Origin: Mytilus trossulus | Taxonomy: Eukaryota > Mollusca > Bivalvia > Mytilida > Mytilidae | NCBI RefSeq assembly: GCF_036588685.1 | Contig: NW_026963312.1 | Span: 372,001 to 436,000 of the forward strand | Direction of reading: 5' to 3' | DNA length: 64,000 nt | Shown here: positions 33,463-44,626 of the stretch, in pieces | How positions within the stretch are numbered: the first letter of the stretch is position 1 | How the letters are laid out: each line of letters begins with the position of its first letter | Position numbers and translations under genes: made by a program | Notes under the pieces: generated by a model | The model's input: the letters and a program-made list of their open reading frames with translations, nothing else | What the model was told of the DNA's origin: nothing | Database searches by the model: none

Positions 33463-35361
33463 AACAGCTGAAGTGATTTTATGAACTTCGAACTTACATT
33501 ACTAAATATAAATGTCCTTGTACGTACATTGATACAAGTGTTTGACAAGTTTATGTATCGTTTTATAACAACTCAACGATACTTCTCCGAAAAAGTACTT
33601 TTCAATGTTTGTATTAGGAAGTGTTATTTTCTTTTTGTTTTAGTTTCTCTTTTTCTACTATATTAAATTATAACAAAATGTAGGCAATCAAAGACGCATT
33701 ATTTAATATTTTAAATCTAAACATGATTTAAAATAGATGCAGATTGATTGCAATTTCAAAACGGTAATAAATACGTAAAAAGTAAAATCACAAAAATACT
33801 GAGCTTCGAGGAAAATCCAAAACGGAAAGTTACTAATCAAATGGCAAAATCAAATAAATGTATGATAGTTATCATTTGACTACTAGGAATTTTATGTATT
33901 ATTCGACAAGAATAGAGGCAGTTTTATGATTTATGAACGTTATGTTTTGATTTCCTTGTAAGTACACAACTTTCAATTAGCAAGTGACCTTCGTTCCATC
34001 CTTAATTTAAAACGATCACAATCTAATATCCGCATGACAAATATTTGCACTGTTTTCATCAGGAAGTTTTTCTCTTTGTTTCAGCTTCTACAAAACCCTA
34101 CTTTTGATTATCTTAAATAAGTAATATTGTGTGACTACAAGTGTTCCAGTCATCAAGCAGTCCAGTGAAAAAAGGTAAGAGATAATACATCTGTAGAAAC
34201 ACTTACATTGTAGTAGACGCTTACCCTGTCGTGGTATCCGGATTTCCCCAGGGTTTGTTTGTAACCTAAGTAAGTCTCTTCTTACATGATATACGAAACT
34301 TAAACATTGGTAATCTACTACTATCTTTATTTATAAGACATGAAATATACTTTCATGTGATCATCGAAATTGTAATCGTAATCGACTGTAATTGTTTTGA
34401 TTTTATTTAAATTTTTTTTTTGGGGGGGGGGGGGGGGCGGGGAGTGGGATAAAGGTGGGATAAAGACCAAATCACAATGATAAATGCAACTTTTTTTCTA
34501 AACATCGGAATTAATATATAAGATACACGATTGTCAACTTAGTTTCATACATTTTACATCAGATACATGAAATGTAACTAAAGTAAATTGTAACTTAAAG
34601 GAGGAGGATTTATAAAATGATAAAAAGAAAATACACCTAAAATTGAAAAATAGAAATCTTCATTTATTTATTGTTAGTTTAATTGGTAAACAAATATAAT
34701 CTGGACACTGTAGTGGGATGTCATAGTGACGTTGTAGCAAAATATTTTCTCGAGTGCAGCTGCTGTTCTATAATATTAGTATTAGTATATTAATAACAAG
34801 ATAAAACATGTGGTTAATTTGACAGTTTTTGCTGTTCGGCATTACATTTAAGAAGTTCGAAGCCTTAATCATAACATGTAGTACAAAGTATAAAAATAAT
34901 ACAATTGTCACAGACTAATGTCTTATAAACACCTGAAAAATAAGTTTGTGATAGATTTATACTACTTTTTGATTTTTGAGTTAAAGGGAAAAATGTAGTG
35001 TCTTTATTATGACTGTCATAAAAACCAGGATTAGTCCACCATCTTCTACATAAGAAAATGCCTGTTCCAAGTCAGGAATATGACAGTTTGTTATCCATTC
35101 GTTTGATGAGTTAGGGAATAAATTTTGCCATTTGATTAGGAACTTTCCGTTTTGAATTTTCCGCGGAGTTCAGTATTTTTGTTATTTTACTTCTTATCAT
35201 ACCACCTCCCTTAGAAATCAAGTTTTACATTTTGACTGATTATGTATTAACTGATAGTCAGCATATTATTTTATATATCAAACAGTAATATGGAACTTAG
35301 TATTCATTTCATACGAAATTAGCCCAGAGATTAAATGTATTTACATATAACTTTCTTACAG
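33463..35361. other. Non-coding stretch between pseudogene and intact cGAS-like gene
   Basis: No gene seen. A short repeat (AAATCACAAAAATACTGA..GAAAATTCAAAACGGAAAGT) is at 33780-33850, direct as at 31520-31575 and inverted at about 35110-35195. A G-run lies at 34422-34442. It presumably holds promoter or 5' UTR sequence of the gene at 35367. Confidence 0.55.
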
Positions 35362-35366
35362 GCATT

Positions 35367-38300
35367 ATGAATGGAAACTCCACAAACCGAGACAATAATG
35401 ACGATGGTAATATATTTGGAATGAGGAAAATCTCGTATTGGGAAATACACGGTGTGAAACGTTTTCCGTATCGTGGACGGCGTAAATTTACACCATTACT
35501 TTACCAATCTTTTGATGGAGGGACGAAAATCTCAAACGACGTTTTCGGACTGACAATCAGACAGTTTGAACGAACATATAAAGCTTGTTTAGAGAGAAGA
35601 AAAGCACATGAGCAGTGGATACTAAACCTTAGATATCCTGATAAATCTTCAAATGAATATCTGGATTACTTACTGAACTGTACAGACTGTAATAAAGGTA
35701 TCTATTGTGTAATATAAAAAAGAAGATGTGGTATGACTGCCAATTAGACAACCATCCACAAAAGACCAAAATGACACTAACATTAACAACTATAGGTCAC
35801 CGTACGGCCTTCAGCATTGAACAAAGCCCATACCGCATATAGTCAGCTATAAAAGGCCCCGATAAGACAATGTAAAACAATTCAAACAAGAAAACTAACG
35901 GGCTTATTTATGTAAAAAAATGAACGAAAACCAAATATGTAACACGTAAACAAACGACAACCACTGAATTACAGGCTCCTGACTTGGGACAGACACATAA
36001 ATAAAAATATGTGGCGTGGTTAAACATGTTCTTTAAATCAAGTGCATGGCATGACGGTGTCTATTTGAATACAAATGAAAAAATGATATAACGAGGTGGA
36101 AACATATCATAATTCAAATATTAAACCACGAAATAAAGACTAATAAAGAACAACAAGGCAAAAAAGGAATCCACAAACAGACAAAACCATGAGAAACGAA
36201 AGGATAGAATCTAAAAAAAACACCAAATAGTTCAAAACGTTCCCTTCAAGACACGCGTGAAAATGATTTGGTTAATTCCGTGCAGGGGGTTATTTTCGCG
36301 GGGTGTAACTCTTCACTTATATTCGCGAATAGAACACAATCGCTCAAATAAAATCCGCCAATTTAAAAGTGCACATGTTAAAAGGTATTGATAAAAGTTT
36401 TAAATCCGCCAAAATATTTAGTTTACCTTATTCAATGAAAATCACGAAATTTTACAACTGCTGCAATAACCCGCTATACAATACTAAATTATGAAAATAG
36501 TGTAAGGTACGTATAAGGTTTTTGAAATGTATACGTCGGTCGTACTATTAGTATAGTACGTGCGATGAAAACAATCTGTATTTAGGTTTCAGTAAAATAC
36601 TAATTTGTCATGAATAACATATAAACTAATTGCGTCTAAATTGGATTTAAAAAAAAAGCGCTTACACCCTAGATTATCAAGCAAACATACATTGCTTAGT
36701 CTGAATATGGTTACAAGTAGAACAAAAACACTGTGTTTTTATATCATTTATAATTATTAAGTATTTTCCGTTGATTGTTAATTTGCATACCTGTCGCAAA
36801 ATATACTACGATAGACGTATAATGAGGCCCCTCATGGGGGGTCCTAGTAATCACATAATCACCATTGTTTTGCCAATATAATCACATAATCATTAAATAT
36901 TTGCTTATCTTTAGTAATCAAATAATCATAAACTAAAAATACAGTCCTAGGTAATCAAATAATCATGAAATATTTGGCTTAATAATCAAATAATCATTGA
37001 AAAAAACGGCCAAGTAATCACATAATCAAAAACCCCATGAGGTCCCTCACCTGTCACCAAATATACTACTATAGACGTATAATGTCTACATACTACTGTG
37101 GATTCATTAATCTTCGTTGGATACCAATTTTCGCGTGGATTTCGTGGATACCGAAGAACCACGAATTTAAATGTTCAACGAATTGTAAATTTTCTTAAGG
37201 AATGTATGGACACTTTACAAAAACCACGAATTTAAATATCCACGAATATACAAGTTTTCCTCAAACCACGAAAATTGGTACCCACGAAAATAAATGAATC
37301 CACAGTACTCAATATTACCGATCGAATCACAACGATTGCATGTGATAAATATCGTGGAGATAACTCTCTTCGTTCGTACGACGTTATACGGTTTTATGAT
37401 TGATAAAGAAAAAAAAATCACTTTTTACAGATCACTTGCTTTGGCTCGAAACAAAACCGAGAGAGAAATACTTATATGAACACCTCGTAGAAAGAGTTGG
37501 TACTGAAATCGATATAAGAACAAGACAACGATTCTTTATAATCAGTGATAATATCGAAAATGAAGTTTCGCCTCATCAAATAAAAATATCAAGTGGAAGT
37601 AAGGCAGAAGGACTGGATTTACCCGGAAGTGACATAGATATTATGTGCATAAACAAAATGGAAGAAGCAGACATAGTACAGAATGTAAGGAGTATCAAAC
37701 ACCCAATACACCATACTACCTTTGTTATGGAGACTGATAATGATAATCCTGGATTCACTAGACTCCGATTGGTAGCAGAAAAGAAAGAGGGATACTTCTT
37801 TGTACCTTTTGCTGGTAATAGCTTGTATCTTAGAGTTAATCACTTTGTTGAAAGGAATAAGCAATCGATTCCGACAATGACTGTCTTTGCACACGGTCCA
37901 TGTTTATCAGATAAAGATCAGACAATAGATTATGCATTCTGCATACGAAGTAAATATCTACCTCAGAACGCAATTCCATGGGCATACCGTCATCGACGTC
38001 AATGGCCCCTAATATCGTTATTGACAGGATCATAGATTACGGATGCTTGGTGGTACCTATAGGACCTAAGAACAGATCAGAAGATGACTTTTTATGGAGA
38101 TTGTCTTTCTCTGTAGCAGAAAAAATGCTTGTACATTCGTTTAACTTCACTCAACTGCTATGTTACGGTCTACTCAAATTAACATTAAAGCATGTCGTTA
38201 ACAGAAACGATAATGTTAAAGAGTTACTGTGTTCCTACTTTCTAAAGACGGCTTTATTCTGGGTTTCGGAGGAGCAGGATATCGACACATTTCAATTATC

Positions 38301-39381
38301 GAAATTGTATTTTTGTTTTTCTCTCTGTCTTGATAAATTGATATCATGGGTAAACATATGCTACTGTCCGAACTATTTTATACCTGAACATAATATGTTC
38401 CTACAAAAGATCAATAAAAGTAACAATAAGACACTTCTATGTGTACTTGAGAGTATAAAGTGTGGAGGGATTGATGGATTAATAGCGAATATATTTCAGC
38501 TTGATAATGCAAATCATCGCATATCACGAACAAATAGTGAATCTTCGTCCGTTAAGATAGAATTTCTATTTTACAAGCTTGGTGGATCGATATCGGCACC
38601 AACAGAAATTCCAAGTTGTTTTAAAGGTCTTGTATTAATTGAATCTTTCATAAAGTCTGAATCTTGTACGTTTATTATTGAGGTGTGTAAATACTATTAT
38701 GCTGAAATCAGTCAATATTTAGCACAACTTCTACCATCGCCCAATACAAGAGATAGTATGTATAACATACATAAACGTTACCATAGACATTTACAAGACG
38801 GCATCAATACTGATGCTGTGTCCGGCTGGTTGTTATACGCGTCATTTTATTACGTAATAGGGCAATACAATGTTGCACTTACACTTGCAGACTATGTTCT
38901 GTCAAGATGCACACCGGATATGGAACGATTACGCAATCATCAGTATCGTGAAACAAATTATAGTGAATATTTACATTCCACATTGCCATTAGTTAAAAAG
39001 ATGAAAATAGCCATTGTCAATAACGTTACCTTTTTACAGCACTCGTCACTAATACCAGAAGAACTACGACTAGAGGTTATTACGGATCCCTGCTTTACAA
39101 TACAGCCTGTTGCATTGTCTCACTGTCTAAGATTTCTATGTTATCATCATCTTTCTGATATTTCCAACAGACAAGAGGCATTACATAATTTATATTTAAC
39201 GGTTAAAAACAAATATTTCATGTCAAAAGTTGGATTTTCTGAATCAATTACCCTTATTGGTGTATGTTGTGAGATCTCCGGTAATAAAGAGTCCGCATAT
39301 CGGTACTACGACTGGGCTATGCAATGTCCTTATTATGTTTGTCACACAGCAAAAATAAGGAAATCAAAGCTTTTTTTTTAA
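35367..39381 (+). CDS. cGAS-like receptor / Mab-21 domain protein, two exons, with one apparent frameshift
   Basis: cGAS-like receptors are nucleotidyltransferases that sense nucleic acid and make cyclic dinucleotides for STING. Exon 1 is 35367..35697 and follows a ttacag acceptor at 35361, so an upstream non-coding exon is likely. Exon 2 is 37431..39381. The splice (G|GTATCT .. ACAG|AT) makes an Asp codon. The motif GSKAEGLDLPGSDID (residues about 166-180) fits the G[GS]-x(9-13)-[DE]h[DE] signature, with Asp178 and Asp180 as likely metal ligands. A Mab-21-like helical region follows (about 220 onward), then a C-terminal repeat-helical region. The frame breaks at TGGCCCCTAAT (38002-38012): one extra C would restore the reading frame found in the paralogue. 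Expected length is about 760 aa. It may be an assembly error in a C run or a real lesion. AATAAA is at 39543-39548. Confidence 0.85.
35718..36015 (+). repeat. GTGCCAATGAGAC-family repeat (copy 4), intron of cGAS-like gene
   Basis: A plus-orientation copy beginning AAGATGTGGTATGACTGCCA directly after the exon 1 donor, with the GGCTTATTTATG and CAAACGACAACCACTG parts. Confidence 0.7.
36789..37084. repeat. Inverted-ended element with six TAATCAnATAATCA units, flanked by 36-bp direct repeats (cGAS-like intron)
   Basis: Inner ends GAGGCCCCTCATGGGG and CCCCATGAGGTCCCTC are near-perfect inverses. Between them, TAATCA(C/A)ATAATCA-type units start at 36848, 36879, 36915, 36952, 36983 and 37015, spaced 31-37 bp. 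Outside, a 36-bp direct repeat (36789-36824 and 37049-37084) differs at only three positions. Confidence 0.8.
37096..37305. mobile_element. MITE with CTGTGGATTCATT ends and TA target duplication (cGAS-like intron)
   Basis: Starts CTGTGGATTCATTAAT and ends AAATGAATCCACAG, flanked by TA on both sides (37094-37095 and 37306-37307). Subterminal ACCAATTTTCG..CGAAAATTGGT pairs extend the arms. The same family is at 57468. TA duplication fits Tc1/mariner-type mobilisation. It ends 125 bp before exon 2. Confidence 0.82.
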
Positions 39382-40759
39382 AAGCTTTTAGCATTAAAAA
39401 CTCATGCAGTTTGCTATGTTATATTGTGTCAGCAGAAAAATATGTACAGTCAATCTGTGTTCTTAAAGGAGGCATCTTTGCTTATATTATAGAGGTTTTA
39501 TCTTGCTTTAGCTTCATTATGTATTGAAATTTCCTTTAGTAAAATAAAATAATAAAATAAAAACACAAATATAGTTCTGCTGCGTAAAAGGACTAATCAA
39601 CACAGGTCTGATAATAAAGAAACTCAATTCAGGGTTCTTTATAATCATTTTAACCAGCCTGGCCATGTTCCTTCTTTATCTATGAAAGTATGCATCAGCG
39701 AGAACAGTTATCACCGCACAATTAGCCCTACACTAAAAGATAAGGAAACTAGGTTCTGCAATACCATATGGTTGCAATGAAAACATCAAAGGAGTAAGAA
39801 TTTGTCAAGTCCAGCTTGCAGCAATCTTAATAATGTAAAGAGTTTATTTAATACTGATTTAGGACAAACACGGAGTCATAGGCAAAACATTACCATCGGC
39901 CTATAAAGTAAAAAAGTCTTCCCAATCTTGATAGACCTCTTAGAGCTTTAATGACCTTCTTTCACAAGTTCATCTCCTTGTAGTGTTATATTACATTAGA
40001 CTTTTCTTTCCCCACTGCCTGTTAAATACTAAAATGTTTGAGAGAATATGCAATTGATCAAGGATGCATAAATACGTTTTTCTGCAATAAACAGACTGGA
40101 AAAAATAAATTCTAATGCAAGTTCTTTGCTGCCTTTTTTAGGAAGTAAGATTGGAACTTACACATGAGGAACATAGGAAATTCATTCCTGATCAGATTAC
40201 TTATAAAAGATTTGATGCAATCAACATAAACAAAGTTCTACATCCCAAAGAGGTAACATCTAAAATTTCACTTTAGTTTCAAAAGCAGGTTGTTCCGATT
40301 GTATCCTACAGTTACAACACGACTGATGCCACATGTGGAACAGGATCTTCTAACCCGTCCGAAACACATGAGATTACCCACAGTGTTTGTGGGGTTCGTA
40401 TAGCTAAGTCTTTAGTTTTCTATGTTGTTTCTTGTGCACTATTATTTGTCTGTTTGTTTTTATATTTTTTAGCCATGGTGTTGTCAGTTTATTTTCGATC
40501 TATGAGTTTGAATTTTCCTCTGGTATCTGACGCCCCTCTTTTACAATAAAACCATGGCACCAAAAGTATTCAACTATAAGCAAACATTGTAGGACATCTG
40601 ATATGTGACTGTTCCCGCCTTATATTTACAGTCCATCTGGCCAAGTTATTACTGGGAATCTAAACATGATTCAACATGACCATCTCTGAAAAATGATATA
40701 TCATAGTCCTTAGTTTAGACAACCCTAACATCTAAATTGGAACCATAACTTCAAATCAA

Positions 40760-41345
40760 TCATTGATTCCAATGAGGACTACACTAGAGCATGGGCTAAA
40801 CGAGAAGAATTAAGTTGAACTAGACACTTTGTCAAAATTGGTCAAACAATCAAATTCCTGATAAAACCTCGCTTTCATAAGTTGACAAACTGTGTGAATG
40901 ATCGACCATAATCCGTTTTCAAAGACAAAGAGGCTGTGAAATATCAATCATATCTTCAAGATAAGGCTGTTATTGTTCCTGCGGACAAAGCTTCACATAA
41001 TATTGTTTTGTATGTACATCATACTACTACGAGGGTCGTGTAAAAAGAATTAGGAATAAATGAGCAATTAGGTAATTCAACATACAAAAACATATCATTT
41101 GACAAGCCAGGATAACATGTTGGCCAATCATAAGTCCTTCATTGCTTCAATGAACATTACATTGAACAACAAAGCAAATCGGAGGAACTTACCTTGTTGG
41201 TATTTTAAACTTCAAAGAATTCCGTACAACTAAAGTCACTAATGTTACATTTCCGTATCATCAGCATGTTAGACGAAATAATTATCCAAAAGATTGATAT
41301 TAGACTAGATTATATTTTAAGCGATTGTCACACAAATGAGAAGTT
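40760..41345 (+). pseudogene. Degraded reverse-transcriptase fragment (Penelope-like / GIY-YIG RT type)
   Basis: A frame reads QDKAVIVPADKASHNIVLYV (about 40957-41016), followed by a stop and then KELGINEQLGNSTY. Further on comes a weak NLPCWYFKLQRIPYN that resembles a LPxLYWxPKLHK RT block. This order is familiar from N-terminal regions of retroelement RTs common in bivalves. Several stops and frameshifts make it dead. Family placement is tentative. Confidence 0.5.
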
Positions 41346-41747
41346 AATACTTAGGCTTTTTCAACCTCAGGAATAGATAACCTTAGCTGTTTTTGGCAAA
41401 TCATTTAGGAATTTTTGGTCCTCATTGCTCATCAATTTTGTACTTTATTTGGCAATTCAAAGTTCTTTGTAGAAAAAAAAAAAACAACGCGCGTGTGCCG
41501 CAAACACCAAATTTCAATCCTCGTATAAATGAATTTATTAGCAAGCAGTAAAACCAGGTTAAATCCACAATTTTCTACACAAGAAATGACTGTACAAAAG
41601 CAGGAATACGACAGTCTTAATCTATTCGTTTGGTGTGTTTGAACTTTTACCAGAGTAAATACTTGGGGCATTTTTTCATTTTACAATTTTTGGTAAAAAA
41701 AATAATTTCAACATGATTCCAGTATATGAAGGCTTTTGAAAAAAATT

Positions 41748-42642
41748 TGTAAGGGTTCCGCGGAACCCAGTGTCTCGCCTACTTTAGCTGTTAATCACAC
41801 ACTCAACAAAAATGATGAAAAAAATAAATAAAATTATTCCTCTTGACACTATCTTTGGATTGTCAGAAGCTTCTGTTCAAGTTTGGTAAAAATTCAGGCT
41901 AGTTTAAAAATCTTAAAGATGTTTTAAAAACTTTTACTGCAGACTGTATGTAATGTTAACTGGAAGAAAAACTAAGTTCATTTATAAGAAAATGCGGAAA
42001 AAATGGAATTTTATTTTTAAAAATTTACTTCTGGATACTATCTTTTGATAATAAACAAGCTTCTGGCTAAGTTTCGTACAATTCCAGGATAGTTTAAGAA
42101 AGTTATAAAATTTTTAAAAAATTTAACCACAGAGTGAATGTAATGTTTCCTGGCAGAAAAAACTAAGTTCATTTATCATGTTTATAAGTAAAATACGGAA
42201 AAAATGGAATTTTATTTTTACAAATTTTACTTCTGGATACTATCGTCTGATCATAAACAAGCTTCTGGCTAAGTTTCATACAATTCCAGGATAGTTTAAG
42301 AAAGTTATAAAAATTTTAAAAACTTTAACCACAGAGTGAGAATGTAAAGGTTCCTGGCAGAAAAACTAAGTCCATTTATAATTAAAATACGGGAAAAATG
42401 GAATTTTATTTTTACAAAATTTACTCCTGGATACTATCTTATGAACATAAACAAGCTTCTGTCCAAGTTTGGTAGACATCCAGGATATTTCAAGAAAGTT
42501 ATTAAAATTTCTAAAACTTTAACCACAGAGTGCATATTTGTTGACGCCGCCGACGACGCCGACGCCGCCGACGACGCCGCAGGAATGTAGGATCGCTATG
42601 TCTCGCTTTTTCGACTAATTAAAAGTCGAAGGCTCGACAAAA
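41748..42642. mobile_element. Tandem-repeat-bearing element (pearl/Helentron-like), copy 2
   Basis: Starts GGTTCCGCGGAACCC, contains units with GGATACTATC blocks near 42033, 42235 and 42428, then a GACGCCGCCGACGACGCCG run and a TCGACTAATTAAAAGTCGA hairpin followed by GGCTCGACAAAA. It has the same order of parts as the copy at 4905. Confidence 0.7.
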
Positions 42643-42884
42643 AGAAGAAATATTAATGGCAATTAAAAACCAATTGTTCAGAGAACAATTGAAGGTCTTT
42701 CCACCAGTAAAGATCTATTTTGATATTAAAATATTAAAAACGGAAAGGTGGAAAGACCTAATTATAATTGTTGAAGGCAAATGTTTAAGTAACCGTTAAC
42801 TTATACAGCTCTTTACACGCAAATGCCAAGCAGGACATGCATTTGCTGGTACATATCTGTTGTTTCCGTATTGTGAATCGTAGA

Positions 42885-43030
42885 ATAGATATAGGAAGAT
42901 GTGGTGTGAGTGCCAATGAGACAATTCTCCATCCAAATAACAATTTATAAAAGTAAACCATTATAGGCCAATGTACGGCCTTCAACAAGGAGCCTTGGCT
43001 CACACCGAACAATAAGCTATAAATGCATAC
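42885..43030 (+). repeat. GTGCCAATGAGAC-family repeat (copy 5)
   Basis: Plus-orientation partial copy starting ATATAGGAAGATGTGGTGTG and ending at the TTGGCTCACACCGAACAATA block. Confidence 0.75.
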
Positions 43031-43239
43031 ATAACCTTGTTACACCGTATGCTATTGTGAGTTCCGTTCGTGTGTGACTTTGATACCAAATTACTATCAC
43101 CCTAGCTTTTCCCATTCCATAGTTAGAGTCACGCTGATAGGGAAGTATGTTTGGCTCTGTGGAGGAAAACATGCCCGTGGAAGAATACATATGCAGCCAC
43201 AGCTAGACGAAGTTTAACCTTTAAATTGGTTTATTGTTA

Positions 43240-43821
43240 AAGGACAATTTACGATAAGGCCAATTTTAAGGCCCCCCTATTTTTTCATATTTCTAAAATT
43301 TGCTTTGGAAAGTTACTTATCACAAAATATGCCCTTAGGTTCGAAGTTAGTTTAAATGAACTTTAAAACCATTAATTTCAGAAAATGGGCGAGGTTAGGG
43401 AGATAAAAGAGCATCAAAAACGCCAAAAGAAGGAAAAATATCGATTTTTGACCATTGTGTCTTAAAATTAAATAGCGTGTGACTATGTGACCCAGATAAA
43501 AATATTGCGATTTGAATAGCAAAAACAGTTCTCATGACATTGGAATAAAACAATTCCTTGGTCAAGTTGTCGCAGGCACTAAAAAAATAACAGTTTGTTG
43601 TAAAATTACCTGCAAAATCAATAATAATTACAATATTTGAATGATAGCAGAATGTTAACCCCCCTCACCTCACCCAGTTGCAAAAATTAGTGATTTTGAA
43701 GTTCATCATAACAAACTTCAAACATCAGGAAATGTTTTAACATAATAAGTAGCTTTCCAAAACAGAATTTGAAAAATGAGAAAATAGGGGGCCAAAACAG
43801 GCCTTATCGTACCTTGTCCTT
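43240..43821. mobile_element. Non-autonomous inverted-ended DNA element, TA target duplication
   Basis: Begins AAGGACAATTTACGATAAGG and ends CCTTATCGTACCTTGTCCTT, with longer subterminal pairing (GGCCCCCCTATTTTTTCAT with ATGAGAAAATAGGGGGCC). TA flanks it at 43238-43239 and 43822-43823. 582 bp, non-coding; probably Tc1/mariner-type or another TA-targeting family. Confidence 0.78.
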
Positions 43822-43969
43822 TATTCTCGTCCTTATTTCACATGAAATATTTGTCACTAAGCGTTGTACGTAATTAACAAGCAAGGTATAGCTATATTAT
43901 ATAACTCAATGGCGTACATGTAGAAAAAAAACTTCACTGTTGATGTGATAAATGATAGGTCACAATTAT

Positions 43970-44410
43970 ATAAATAAACTCATCATAGATACCAAAATTA
44001 AATTGTGTTTTACGCCAGGTAACAAAAGACTCATCAGCTACGCTCGAATCCAAATAAGTAAAAAAGGCCCAACAATTTAAATGACCACCATTCCTAAAAG
44101 GTTTGCCAAATACAGCTTAGGTAATCTATTGCTGCGGTAGTAAAGCCTTAGAATCTCATTTTTTTGTAAACAGTAAATTTATAAATATGACCATATCAAT
44201 GATAATTCATGTCAGCACAGAAGTGGTGACTACTGGGTTTGTGATACCCTGGCCTCGGGGAATTAAAACTCCATTAACAGTGGCATCGACCCAGTGGTTG
44301 TATATGAACTCATCACAGATACTAGGATTCAATTTTGTATTTACGCCAGACGCACGTTTCGTCTACAAAAGACTCATCAGTGAAAAAAGTTAAAAAGGCC
44401 AAATAAAAGA
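43970..44410 (+). repeat. Dispersed repeat: AACTCATCATAGATACCA / ACGCCAGACGC / GACCATATCAATG blocks, copy 1
   Basis: Contains AAACTCATCATAGATACC, GACTCATCAGCTACGCTCGA, AAAAAGGCC, then GACCATATCAATGATAATTC and a second CTCATCACAGATACTAGG..CGTTTCGTCTAC block. The same order of blocks recurs at 48105-48500. Confidence 0.65.
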
Positions 44411-44626
44411 GATAAGAGGTAAGAGCATGTTCAGTAAAATACTGCATTTAGTCAAATTTAGGTAGTGTTCATTTCATTAAAAAGAAGCAATTGGGAATGA
44501 ATAGGCGGACATCACAGCAATGGTTCAAAAAGATAGTAACTAATACGCATGACACATAAATTTATTATATTATTGCACTGATATATTGCATCATGTAAAA
44601 CACTCAAAAGGCTTTTTTTTTGTAAC

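Larger units (their letters stand above)
39549..44626. other. Gene-free region after the cGAS-like gene
   Basis: It holds a degraded reverse-transcriptase fragment (40760-41345), a tandem-repeat element (41748-42642), an interspersed repeat (42885), a 582-bp inverted-ended element (43240) and a dispersed repeat (43970-44410). No intact gene is seen. Confidence 0.65.
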
